Assembly (NCBI GenBank): GCA_019423635.1
Contig: JAHZBA010000006.1
Location: forward strand, 1-64,000
Origin: Clostridiales bacterium
GTDB taxonomy: Bacteria; Bacillota; Clostridia; Oscillospirales; Oscillospiraceae
Direction: 5' to 3'
DNA: 64,000 bases
Shown: positions 7,680-16,566 of the stretch, piece after piece
Numbering within the stretch: position 1 is the stretch's first letter
Layout: each line of letters starts with the position of its first letter
The notes under the pieces: generated by a model
Told to the model about the DNA's origin: nothing
Database searches by the model: none
The model's input: only the letters and a program-made list of their open reading frames with translations
Position numbers and translations under genes: made by a program

Positions 7680-8756
7680 ATGGCAGAGGAAATGGAACGC
7701 ATTGAATCTGAGTACACCTACACGTATGACCAGTTCACCGTGTTCTTTTATGGTGACAAAGTTTTCGTTGGTGGACGGGAGTACCCCATTGGACAGTGCT
7801 GCGTGGATATTCTGAACCTGGATGAGGCTGTTTTAGATGAAATTGATCAGCGGGTCAGAGAATTTGTTCCGTTGGCCATGGATCTCTTGAAAGAAAAAAC
7901 AGACAGCGCCGCGGCCCTCGCGCAGAAGAGGCTGAACGCTGTCTGGGAACTTATATTCGCTTTGCCGGTCTACCGGGATTTGAAAATGGATGAGCCGTGT
8001 AACTATCACACGTTCCAGCGGCTCATGGCAGACAAGGAGAAATGGGCGCAGGTGCAGGACGTGACTTCAGCGGGTTATGCTAAGTACCAGGGTATGCTAA
8101 TGGAACTGATCTGTTTCGCAGAGGGACTTCGTGGGTTCCGGCAGCTGATCGATTTGATGGCAGGGAAGTGCCTCGAGCCACTGAAACGGAGGAACAGTTC
8201 CGCTTATGCCGAGGCGTACTCCTACTTCTACATGCAGATGCTCTCCGCTGGCATCCAGGTTTTCGGAGACGATTTTGAGCAGAGCATTCCCGTAGAAATG
8301 AGTTTCGTGCCCATGATGCACCCCACCGAAGAGGGGAAGATCTTCATAGCGGAGAAAGCGACGTTCAACAGTCTGACGGACTTCTTGCGGACGGAGTTTT
8401 ACCGCGGCCTTGCCAAGGGAAACGCGCCTCGCCGTTGCCACAACTGCGGACGGTACTTCCTGCTGACGTCCGGGCACAACGTCTGCTTCTGCAACAACAT
8501 TGCTCCCGGCGAGACGAAGCGCACCTGCCGGAAGGTGGGCGCCCACCGCAAAGAGTCTCAGGGCAAAGAGAACCACACTCCGGCGCAGAAGGAATACGAC
8601 AGGACTTACAATCGGCTGAAGGCCAGAAAACGGAGAGGGAAAATCAGCAAGGACGAGTGGAACGTTGCCGTGGCAAAGGCACAGGAGCTGGTGGCCCAGT
8701 CTGAGCGGGGAGAACTGTCAGACGAGGAACTGAGGCAGCTATTAGCAGAGCTTTGA
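7680..8756 (+). CDS. DUF6076-like protein with C-terminal zinc-binding domain
   Basis: A 358-residue cytosolic protein that resembles the DUF6076 family of Clostridia mobile elements. The first 240 residues are a mixed alpha/beta region without known motifs. Residues about 250-295 hold a Cys-rich metal site: CHNCGRYFLLTSGHNVCFC followed by a further Cys in KRTCRKVGAHR. The rest is basic (KARKRRGKISKDEW). The Cys pattern resembles the zinc finger of CGNR-type proteins. The ATG follows a GGGGAGAC site. Its strand is opposite to the mobilization run. The function is unknown; the basic tail and zinc site suggest nucleic-acid binding. Confidence 0.7.
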   Translation: MAEEMERIESEYTYTYDQFTVFFYGDKVFVGGREYPIGQCCVDILNLDEAVLDEIDQRVREFVPLAMDLLKEKTDSAAALAQKRLNAVWELIFALPVYRDLKMDEPCNYHTFQRLMADKEKWAQVQDVTSAGYAKYQGMLMELICFAEGLRGFRQLIDLMAGKCLEPLKRRNSSAYAEAYSYFYMQMLSAGIQVFGDDFEQSIPVEMSFVPMMHPTEEGKIFIAEKATFNSLTDFLRTEFYRGLAKGNAPRRCHNCGRYFLLTSGHNVCFCNNIAPGETKRTCRKVGAHRKESQGKENHTPAQKEYDRTYNRLKARKRRGKISKDEWNVAVAKAQELVAQSERGELSDEELRQLLAEL

Positions 8757-8784
8757 TATGGCAGTGTTGAAAGCGGACGTTATC

Positions 8785-8808
8785 TTTGGAGACACTGGTG
8801 CAGCAAAT
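8785..8808. repeat. Boundary motif copy between DUF6076 gene and Memo gene
   Basis: TTTGGAGACACTGGTGCA (8785-8802) matches the motif at 3857, 19441 and (less well) 3580. It lies in the 74-bp gap between two unrelated cargo modules. Confidence 0.5.
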
Positions 8809-8830
8809 AGTTCGACAGGGAGGAACTGAT

Positions 8831-10219
8831 ATGTCTATTTTGGGCGCAATCATCGTCCCTCATCCGCCGCTCATTATTCCCACGGTGGGACGTGGGCGGG
8901 AGCGGGAGGTCCAGGCCACTATCGACGCCTATCGGACTGCCGCGGAACAAGTGGCGGCCTGGGGACCGGAGGTGCTGATCATCACCTCTCCCCACCAGAT
9001 CATGTACGCCGACTACTTCCACATCTCCCCAGGCCGGGGCGCTGCCGGGGATATGTCTGCTTTCGGTGCAGCCCAGACCAAGCTGCGTGTGGAGTACGAC
9101 GCCCCGCTGCGGGATGAGATCGTCCGCCGTGCGGAAGCCGCCGGCCTGCGGGCTGGGACCCTGGGGGAACGGGACCCGTCCCTGGACCACGGCACTTTTC
9201 TGCCTCTGTACTTTTTGCGGGAGGCTGGAGTGAACTGTCCCATCCTCCGTATCGGTTTGTCCGGATTTTCTCCGCTGGACCACTACCGGCTGGGACAGTG
9301 CATCGCCCGGGCGGTAGAGTTCCTGGGCCGCAGGGCGGTGTTCGTCGCCAGCGGAGACCTGTCCCACAAGCTGAGGGAGGCCGGTCCCTACGGCTTCGCC
9401 CCGGAGGGCCCGGAGTTCGACCATCAGATCACCGAGGCCATGGCCGCTGGGGATTTTCTGCGCTTTTTGACCATGGACCCAGCCCTCTGCGAGCGGGCGG
9501 CGGAGTGCGGCCTGCGTTCCTTCCAGATCATGGCCGGTGCGTTGGACGGGCTGGCTGTGGAATCAAGGCTCCTCAGCTACGAGGGCGTCACCGGTGTGGG
9601 GTACGGGGGGGCCACATTTACTGTCACTGGCCCGGACGAGGACCGCCGGTTTGGGAAGCAATGTGAAGACCTGGAGCGTATCCGATTGGCGGAGAAAAAA
9701 GCCTCCGAAGACCCCTGGGTCAAGCTGGCCCGGATGTCTCTGGAGACCTTTGTGAAAACGGGAAAGCGGCTGGAGTGTCTGCCGGAGGGCCTACCCCCTG
9801 AGATGACAGAGCAGGCCGCAGGGGCCTTTGTCTCCCTCCACGCCCATGGCCAGCTCCGGGGCTGCATCGGTACCACCGGGCCGACCACCGAAAACGTTGC
9901 CCGGGAGATCGTGCAGAATGCCGTCTCCGCCTGCTCCCGGGACCCCCGTTTCCCGCCGGTGACCGTGTCGGAGCTGGACAGCCTGGAGTACAGCGTGGAC
10001 GTGCTGGGCCAGCCGGAGCCCATCTCCTCCCCGGCAGAGCTGGACGTGAAAAAGTACGGCGTGATTGTCTCCTGCGGCGGTCGGCGTGGACTGCTGCTGC
10101 CCGACCTGGAGGGCGTGGACACGGTGGAGCAGCAGATCGACATCGCCCGGCAGAAGGGCGGTATCAGCTCCCGGGAGAAGTACGCCCTGGAGCGGTTTAA
10201 GGTGGTGCGGCACACATGA
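8831..10219 (+). CDS. Memo/AMMECR1 fusion (AmmeMemoRadiSam system proteins B and A)
   Basis: A 462-residue protein fusing two families. Residues about 1-265 are the Memo domain, related to class III extradiol dioxygenases (LigB), with IVPHPPLI, ITSPHQIMY, DPSLDHGTFLPL and VASGDLSHKL supplying the His residues of the usual metal site. Residues about 290-462 are the AMMECR1 domain, with the signature LRGCIGT and LLLPDLEGVDTVEQQI. A TTG at 8786 is in frame, but GGGAGGAACTGAT before the ATG at 8831 sets the start. It overlaps the radical-SAM gene by 4 bp. The three proteins co-occur in many anaerobes; the biochemical role is not established. Its GC is close to the host's and unlike the defence operon beside it. 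Confidence 0.9.
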   Translation: MSILGAIIVPHPPLIIPTVGRGREREVQATIDAYRTAAEQVAAWGPEVLIITSPHQIMYADYFHISPGRGAAGDMSAFGAAQTKLRVEYDAPLRDEIVRRAEAAGLRAGTLGERDPSLDHGTFLPLYFLREAGVNCPILRIGLSGFSPLDHYRLGQCIARAVEFLGRRAVFVASGDLSHKLREAGPYGFAPEGPEFDHQITEAMAAGDFLRFLTMDPALCERAAECGLRSFQIMAGALDGLAVESRLLSYEGVTGVGYGGATFTVTGPDEDRRFGKQCEDLERIRLAEKKASEDPWVKLARMSLETFVKTGKRLECLPEGLPPEMTEQAAGAFVSLHAHGQLRGCIGTTGPTTENVAREIVQNAVSACSRDPRFPPVTVSELDSLEYSVDVLGQPEPISSPAELDVKKYGVIVSCGGRRGLLLPDLEGVDTVEQQIDIARQKGGISSREKYALERFKVVRHT

Positions 10220-11037
10220 TCTGTGAACTGTGTTTCCATCACTGCGACCTGTCCGAGGGACAGACCGGCTTCTGCCGGGCCAGGGTCTGCCGGAATGGGG
10301 CCATTGTTCCGCTGAACTACGGCAAGGTGACCAGTCTGGCCCTGGATCCCATTGAGAAAAAGCCGCTGCGGCGATTCCATCCCGGCAGCAAGATTTTGTC
10401 CGTGGGCAGCTTCGGATGTAACTTGCGCTGCCCATTTTGCCAGAACCATGAGATTTCCATGTGTGGAGATGGGGAGCTTGAGACAGAAGAGGTTTCCCCG
10501 GAGGCGCTGGCCGGTAAGGCGCAGGAGCAGCGGCCATACGGCAACATCGGGGTAGCCTACACCTACAATGAGCCGTTGATCGGCTATGAGTATGTCCGGG
10601 ACTGCGCCTCTCTAATCCACGAGCGGGGCATGGTCAACGTGCTGGTGACCAACGGGACTATCGAGGAGGCCCCCTGGCGGGCGCTGCTCCCGCTGATTGA
10701 TGCCGTTAACATTGATCTGAAAGGCTTTACCCCGGAGTGGTACCAGAGACTGGGCGGCGATTTGGAGACTGTGAAGCGATCCATCTCCCTGGCGGTGGAG
10801 CGGTGCCATGTGGAGGTGACCACGCTTCTGATCCCCGGAGAGAATGACAGCGAGGAGGAAATCAGGAACTTGGCCCAGTGGCTGGCATCGGTGGACCGGA
10901 ATATCCCGCTGCACCTGTCCCGCTTCTTCCCACGATACCGGATGACGGACAAGCCGCCCACATCGGTGGAGTGGGTGTACCGGCTGGCTGACGAGGCGAG
11001 AGCTTATCTATCTTTTGTCTATACAGGGAATTGTTAA
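10216..11037 (+). pseudogene. amrS: AmmeMemoRadiSam radical SAM enzyme, C-terminally truncated
   Basis: The 273 residues contain an N-terminal Cys-rich segment (CELCFHHC, then GFCRAR), the radical-SAM cluster motif GCNLRCPFCQN, YTYNEPLIGYEY and NVLVTNGT. These identify the AmrS enzyme of the AmmeMemoRadiSam system. Family members continue after YTGN(C/V) for another 30-40 residues that include a CPxCG motif. Here the frame stops right after YTGNC and the DNA turns AT-rich. The end has therefore been replaced, probably when the adjacent defence module arrived. The SAM core is intact, so the shortened protein may still fold; I cannot tell whether it is active. Confidence 0.75.
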
Positions 11038-11171
11038 GGATATTTTGAAACTTCTATCTCAATGCTGGTATTTGATAATTATTTACCCTAAGATCTAACG
11101 GATGGTACTATATAATTTACAATTCTTTTTTTCCACCAACTGGCATTGGATATAGAATCTATGCACAATAA

Positions 11172-12185
11172 TCACTTATTATCCGATTCGCCGCTTTCCA
11201 ACGCTAAGTCTGTCAACTCTTGCAGCTTATTTCGTAAGAGGTTCTTGTCTGGCAAAGAAAGAGTGTAATCCGAAACCAACGTTGCGGATAGGCTACGGCT
11301 GAGCGCATATTCTACAACAGAGTCATCTTTGCTGGCACAAAGGATTACGCCAACGCTGGGGTTTTCACTGGGCTTTTTTACATCCCGGTCAAGAGCTTCC
11401 AGATAAAAATTGATCTGTCCTATATGCTCCGGTTTGAACTTTCCAATTTTTAGCTCTACCGGGACAAGACAGGAAAGCGCACGGTTGTAGAAAAGTAGAT
11501 CAATGTAAAAATCCTGCCCACCTACTTGTATACGGTACTCCTCACCGATAAAGCTGAAATCTTTTCCAAATTCTAAGATAAACTGCTTGAGGTTTTCAAG
11601 AATGGCTTTCTTTAGATTGCGCTCTGAGTATTGTTCAGGTAAGTCAAGGAATTCCAGAACATAGCTGTCCAAAATGCTGCCTCTCACATTTTGCGGAACA
11701 GTTTCCGGCAGCGGCTTCTTCGCTGACAGCATATAGCGCTCATAGTAGGCGCTATCCATCTGACGCTCTAATTCTCGTTTGGAATAGCGATTTTTCGCAC
11801 ACAGCTCCATATAGAAATGGCGCTCCTCCGCAGATTTTGAGCCCGACATAATCAGAAGATGGTTCGTCCAGCTGATTTGTGTCACCAGCGGTGTCACAAA
11901 CTCATCGTCCTTGTAGGTCTCATAAAACTGCTTCATGCGATACAGACCCCGGCGGTTGAAGCCTTTGATCTGAGGGCTCGTTTCAGTAATGTAAGCGGCG
12001 ATTTCATCAATCACTTTATCCCCGAAGCTGGCCTTGGCACACAGGACAGATAAGTATTGGCCCACATCCCAATACATTTGGATAAGTTCAGCGTTGACCG
12101 CTTTCAATGCACGAGAACGGGCGCTATCGATGATGGAGATGATTTCAGAGAATTGGTTGTTATTATGAGAAGAATAAATTTCCAT
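11172..12185 (-). CDS. DUF1016/YhcG-family PD-(D/E)XK nuclease-like protein
   Basis: A 337-residue protein of the YhcG family. The N-terminal DUF1016 region has SRALKAVNAELIQMYWDVGQYLS and the strongly conserved GFNRRGLYRMKQFYETY. The C-terminal PDDEXK domain has FSFIGEEYRIQVGGQDFYIDLLFYN followed by LVPVELKIGKFKPEHIGQ, giving the D-(x)n-E-x-K catalytic set, and ends with GVILCASKDD. It is the last gene of the minus-strand operon, 17 bp after the AIPR gene. YhcG-type proteins often accompany restriction systems and are thought to be nucleases. The transcript has no clear terminator in the 130 bp before the truncated amrS. Confidence 0.85.
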   Translation of the reverse strand: MEIYSSHNNNQFSEIISIIDSARSRALKAVNAELIQMYWDVGQYLSVLCAKASFGDKVIDEIAAYITETSPQIKGFNRRGLYRMKQFYETYKDDEFVTPLVTQISWTNHLLIMSGSKSAEERHFYMELCAKNRYSKRELERQMDSAYYERYMLSAKKPLPETVPQNVRGSILDSYVLEFLDLPEQYSERNLKKAILENLKQFILEFGKDFSFIGEEYRIQVGGQDFYIDLLFYNRALSCLVPVELKIGKFKPEHIGQINFYLEALDRDVKKPSENPSVGVILCASKDDSVVEYALSRSLSATLVSDYTLSLPDKNLLRNKLQELTDLALESGESDNK

Positions 12186-12202
12186 GCTAATCCCTACAAT
12201 TC

Positions 12203-13942
12203 TTAAGAAATTGCGAACATTTTCCTTTCCTCAGCTAGCCGAGGCGTTGCTGCAATTCTCTTTTTTAGTTCTTCTATCAGCAGAGGACCTTTAGCTACCT
12301 GGCTGTTGCCACCTAATCCATTATATGCATCAAAAACAATTTTTGCGGAATTCAAAATATAATCGTCCGTAAAAACTGCAATGTCAATGGATTTGATATC
12401 TGCAGCCAAAATATCAACTTTACAAAGCAACTGCCCAACTTCATAGTATAATGTATAAAAAAGAATATCATTAACTTGTGCTTGTGAATACCCAGATAAT
12501 CGTTTAAGACAAATTTCAGTCATTCGCCCCAATTTTGCAGCATGATAGAAAACATCTAAATCCTGGTTGGAATTATATAGTAAATTGTAAGTTTCCTCTT
12601 TTGTTAATAATGTAGAAGGTCTGGCCCTGGCAGAGTCTGGCCTGTGAAGCACTAATGAAATCATGCACTGCGAAAGAAATGAGACACTGATAATTTCAGT
12701 GCTTTTCTTCCCTTGATTTTTATAATAATTTTTCCTTCTATCATAATATAGGCCGTTTCCTTTTAAATACAATTCAATTTGCCAGTGAATCGGGTCATTC
12801 GCTCGCAACGACGATTTTGGAATGTTGGTCTGGTTATTTGTTGCAAGAATAATATGGTCTCTTGAATCTTCGCTTTCTGGCACAATAATTCGGACTAAAA
12901 TATTCCTATTTTCTGTTGCAATGGCTTCTGGATGGGTTTGAAAATATCTGAATATTTCATTTGAAGTCTGAAGGCCGTTCACAACAGCAGGCTCAGTCAA
13001 TATCAGTTCTTTATTTGTTGCAGGAATAACTTCGTCTGCTAAAAGCGTAATACCGTTATTTAACCACCAAAATTCTTCCCCTGTTGAATTTGTAAGGGTC
13101 TCCTGAATATCTTGATTTACTGCAGTATGTCCCTGATAATCACGGACATTTGCTTCAAAAATGTATTTTCGCAATTCTTTATTTTCAGATGTAATAAATT
13201 GATAGTATTTTGCCAAATTTACGAGTGCAACATAATCTCGATGTATGCCGGTATTGATGGCAGTTTCGGCTAATTGGAGGCTTATTTTGTGTTCAGGTTG
13301 ACTTTGTGCAGCAACAAGAAGTTTTTCCGCCCCCCAAAATTCAACTGTTACAAATATTTTTGGGCTGGGGTATAGCTTCTTCACTTGTCCAGTCAACTCT
13401 TCAGCCTGCATATTGACATTGGGATGAATTTCAGTAGCAAATGATGCATAGTGAAAACAAATGTGTACCTTAGGTGTACTCCGTAATAATTTAACATACA
13501 GATTGCGAAAGGTTGCAAATGCGCTGAGTATATCTTCGTTATATCTTGCCTTATATTGAGAATCATCGATACCAATCTCTAAAAGATTTGAGATTGTTGT
13601 CTTCCATTTCATAATAGTGTCTTCTCCAAATGCTGTTTCTCGCTTTGCCTGAATAATATGTAATTCAACGGTGGAATCTTTGCTCACAGCAATACTCTCT
13701 AAAATATCATCTGTTATAAGAACGTCATTATACAATGTGTAGATTGAATCGCATCCCCCATCATTACCATTTCCGAGGACACCGCTTTCAATTTCCTCAT
13801 CGCTCAATTCAAGATTTTTAAGAATGTTTTTTGAGGCAAAAAATTCAAAGTATTTCGCCTCATCGGAGTATACACCATTGTCGATAAAGTCTTGTCTAAA
13901 AAGTTCAGATAAAATACGCTGACTATTTGTTGTTAATTTCAT
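12203..13942 (-). CDS. AIPR-family abortive infection protein
   Basis: A 579-residue protein of the AIPR (abortive infection phage resistance) family. Diagnostic blocks are the N-terminal GNGNDGGCDSIYTLYND, the central EFWWLNNGITLLADEV and VNGLQTSNEIFRYF, and IVRIIVPESEDSRDHI followed by ATNNQTNIPKSSLRANDPIHW. The N-terminal region resembles a restriction-endonuclease-like fold seen in AIPR proteins. It lies between the type III Res gene (16 bp away) and the YhcG gene (17 bp away). The DNA is clearly more AT-rich than its neighbours, so it may have joined the operon separately. AIPR genes frequently travel with restriction-modification genes, and a nuclease or abortive role is expected. Confidence 0.88.
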   Translation of the reverse strand: MKLTTNSQRILSELFRQDFIDNGVYSDEAKYFEFFASKNILKNLELSDEEIESGVLGNGNDGGCDSIYTLYNDVLITDDILESIAVSKDSTVELHIIQAKRETAFGEDTIMKWKTTISNLLEIGIDDSQYKARYNEDILSAFATFRNLYVKLLRSTPKVHICFHYASFATEIHPNVNMQAEELTGQVKKLYPSPKIFVTVEFWGAEKLLVAAQSQPEHKISLQLAETAINTGIHRDYVALVNLAKYYQFITSENKELRKYIFEANVRDYQGHTAVNQDIQETLTNSTGEEFWWLNNGITLLADEVIPATNKELILTEPAVVNGLQTSNEIFRYFQTHPEAIATENRNILVRIIVPESEDSRDHIILATNNQTNIPKSSLRANDPIHWQIELYLKGNGLYYDRRKNYYKNQGKKSTEIISVSFLSQCMISLVLHRPDSARARPSTLLTKEETYNLLYNSNQDLDVFYHAAKLGRMTEICLKRLSGYSQAQVNDILFYTLYYEVGQLLCKVDILAADIKSIDIAVFTDDYILNSAKIVFDAYNGLGGNSQVAKGPLLIEELKKRIAATPRLAEERKMFAIS

Positions 13943-13958
13943 CCCACAGTTCCTTTCA

Positions 13959-16553
13959 TTATAATTCTTTCACAATCTCTTTAAACTGTCGAATACTCAC
14001 AGCTCCAGACAGAAGGTTTTCTTCTTCCCGGAACACCATATAATACCGATACTGACTGCCGGCGGCATTACTCCAGGCTTTGCCCAGTTCGATTTTATTC
14101 CGGCTATCATCATTTTTCAGGTGCTCGCCCTTGGTTTCCACTATTATGATTTTGCCGCTTTGCGTCATAATCATAATGTCAGGATAGTGGTTGATGAAGC
14201 CGTTGATACAAAAGCCTTGTCTTGCAATATTCCTGTGCCACCAACGCACATTGGATAGATCGGTCAGCTCCATTACCAAATCCATCTCCAGCTGGTTCAT
14301 GTCCTCCTCAGCCTGGTAGAGCGAACCACCAATCATATCCGTGTCAGAAGTCGGATGAATCACAGCCGGCAGCTTGTAGAAAGGCTGGCAGACGATTTTC
14401 TCTGTGTCCAGCCACTTTTTGAAAGTTCCCTTGTAATGCTGGGCCAGCAATGAATCTATCTTGTCCTTAATTTTCATTGCAAACCCTCTTGGCGCTTTTT
14501 CCAGTGCCGCAAGCTGCTCCTTGTCCATACCGTCAACAATCAGATCAACATAGGCAGAGAGTTCACCAGAGTCTATCGTATCCATCTTGTTGAGAATGGA
14601 CTTGATCTGCCCTTTGCACTGCCGAATCCTCGCTTCCGGCGGCAGGGAATTGAAATACTCCTTGAATATCCGCTGGTCTGTCTCGCCCATTTTGAAGGCT
14701 TTGGGTTTACCGCCTTCGCTTTCTTTCACATCCACTTTGCGGATTTTATCGTCAGCGGCGGCAAAGTCAATATCGTATGGCTTACCTTTGAGGGTAAAGC
14801 CGTCCGAGAGTTGCACACAGTCCAGCAGCTCTACCATGCCATTGGTGAAAAGCGATTCCGGCACCTTGCGGAAGAATTGGGGGATGCAAAGGATTTCAAT
14901 ATCCTCTGCAAATTCCGGCTTCACGGAAAAGGTATTCAACTTGTCCCTCACCTCCAAAGGCAATACCGCTGCGTATGGGTCTGTGGCATTTTGTTCCATC
15001 GCCTGTGTGTAGGCTTCCCCGGCCTGCTCTGCTGCCGCAAGCATATCTTCAGCTTTGGGCGTGGCTGCCGTCTGCCGCCGCTTCAATTCTTCGGCAATGG
15101 CAATACTGTCTATCTCCGCAGAAGTGTCCTCCGGCTGTTCCGGTGCAAGCGGCAATTCTGTTTGCACCGGCGGTTCAGCTTGTGGCTTTGGCAAAGCCGG
15201 TTCAGACAGGCGATAGTCCTTATCCGTAAATCCGGCATTGTTCAAGCCCCGGATGATCCCCTGCACCGTCTGATTGAAATCGTTGGAGGAAGTCAGCACA
15301 TAAGACATATTCAGCGCCGGCTGGCTGTTCTCTTTGGTGTGGGGCAGGCGCAGCACCCGCCCCAGCACCTGCTCCACATCCACCTGACTTGTCTTGTTAG
15401 CAAGGGATGCCAGAATGTAGGCAAAGGGACAGTCCCAGCCTTCTTTGAGCGCATTGACTGTGATGATATAGCGAATGGGACACTCCTGAGACATCAAATC
15501 CACATGTTTCAGCTCATTGACATCCGCTGTGCGAATGGCTATCTGCTCGCTAGGGATCCCTGCATCTACCAGCTTGTCCCGCAGTTTTTCAAAGGTAGTG
15601 CTTTCTTCTTTTCCTTTCGGCTGAGCCTGAAACAGCACAATGGGGCGAATATAGTGGCCTGTTTTTGCCTGTTCTACCTGCGCCAACTGCTCCAATCTGT
15701 TTCGTAAGTCAATGCTGTCGATGATGACCTCGTTCTGACTGTCTCGGTTATAGACGATGACCGGCAGCTTAACCATGTGTTCTGCTTTGAGCTGCACGGC
15801 GTCCACATAGGAAATGATGTTGCTCGTCTTTTTCGGAGTAGCGGTCAAATCCAATACAAAGCAGGGGTTGAAATTTCCCAGCATTTCAAGACTCAATTCC
15901 GACCGGGCATGGTGGCTCTCATCCACGATCACCAGTGGGGAAAGCTGATTGATTACCTGGAACAACGCAGTTTCATCGGCGTTATCAATGGGAGACTGAG
16001 GCTTACCCAGTACCTTGGAAAACGCGGCAAGGCTGCTGTTTTCCTGATATGCTTTCAAACCCTCCTTGCCACGCCCACGGAAAGAGTCATAGGACAGTAC
16101 CATCACAGAGAGCTGTTCCGTCACTGTTACCGGGTCAAACTGCTGCCCGTTTAACAGTTGCTGTTTCGTATAAACCTCTACTCGCCCGCCGAAAGCCACA
16201 TCAATCTTCTGGCGGTAGGGGTGAGAGATGTCCTGCAAGCCTTTTACTGTTTGAGTCAAGATGGCATCAGATGGAACAAGCCACACCACAACTTTGGTTT
16301 TGGTATGGGGCAGTGCTTCAAAAATGGGTTTGATGGCGTTGCAGGCAAGAAAAGTCTTGCCGCCTCCAGTGGGGACTTTGAAGCACAGGTTCGGTACGCC
16401 TGGCATGATGTCCTGATAATGTCCCAGAGACGGTGCGCTTTTTTCCTGCCAGAAGGAAGAGAAAGCAGAGCGGTAATTCTGCGTTTCGTTCAGCAGTTCC
16501 AGATAACGGGTCAAGTCGGCAATAACCTGTTTCTGATACTTTTTCATTTCCAT
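13959..16553 (-). CDS. Type III restriction enzyme, Res (helicase-nuclease) subunit
   Basis: An 864-residue SF2 helicase-nuclease. Walker A is FKVPTGGGKTFLACNAI near residues 60-75, the DEAD-type box is VIVDESHHARSE, and motif VI lies in VEQVLGRVLRLPHTKE. A helical linker follows. The C-terminal 120 residues hold the nuclease core: DIMIMTQSGKIIIVETKGEHL with the PD-(D/E)XK pattern. A GTG at 16562 overlaps the AGGAGG site, so I use the ATG at 16553, 8 nt after it. It starts 14 bp after the Mod gene. With Mod it would translocate from an asymmetric recognition site and cut when two sites are head-to-head. The length is typical for DEAD/DEAH Res proteins of this type. Confidence 0.9.
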   Translation of the reverse strand: MEMKKYQKQVIADLTRYLELLNETQNYRSAFSSFWQEKSAPSLGHYQDIMPGVPNLCFKVPTGGGKTFLACNAIKPIFEALPHTKTKVVVWLVPSDAILTQTVKGLQDISHPYRQKIDVAFGGRVEVYTKQQLLNGQQFDPVTVTEQLSVMVLSYDSFRGRGKEGLKAYQENSSLAAFSKVLGKPQSPIDNADETALFQVINQLSPLVIVDESHHARSELSLEMLGNFNPCFVLDLTATPKKTSNIISYVDAVQLKAEHMVKLPVIVYNRDSQNEVIIDSIDLRNRLEQLAQVEQAKTGHYIRPIVLFQAQPKGKEESTTFEKLRDKLVDAGIPSEQIAIRTADVNELKHVDLMSQECPIRYIITVNALKEGWDCPFAYILASLANKTSQVDVEQVLGRVLRLPHTKENSQPALNMSYVLTSSNDFNQTVQGIIRGLNNAGFTDKDYRLSEPALPKPQAEPPVQTELPLAPEQPEDTSAEIDSIAIAEELKRRQTAATPKAEDMLAAAEQAGEAYTQAMEQNATDPYAAVLPLEVRDKLNTFSVKPEFAEDIEILCIPQFFRKVPESLFTNGMVELLDCVQLSDGFTLKGKPYDIDFAAADDKIRKVDVKESEGGKPKAFKMGETDQRIFKEYFNSLPPEARIRQCKGQIKSILNKMDTIDSGELSAYVDLIVDGMDKEQLAALEKAPRGFAMKIKDKIDSLLAQHYKGTFKKWLDTEKIVCQPFYKLPAVIHPTSDTDMIGGSLYQAEEDMNQLEMDLVMELTDLSNVRWWHRNIARQGFCINGFINHYPDIMIMTQSGKIIIVETKGEHLKNDDSRNKIELGKAWSNAAGSQYRYYMVFREEENLLSGAVSIRQFKEIVKEL

Positions 16554-16566
16554 ACGGCACACCTCC

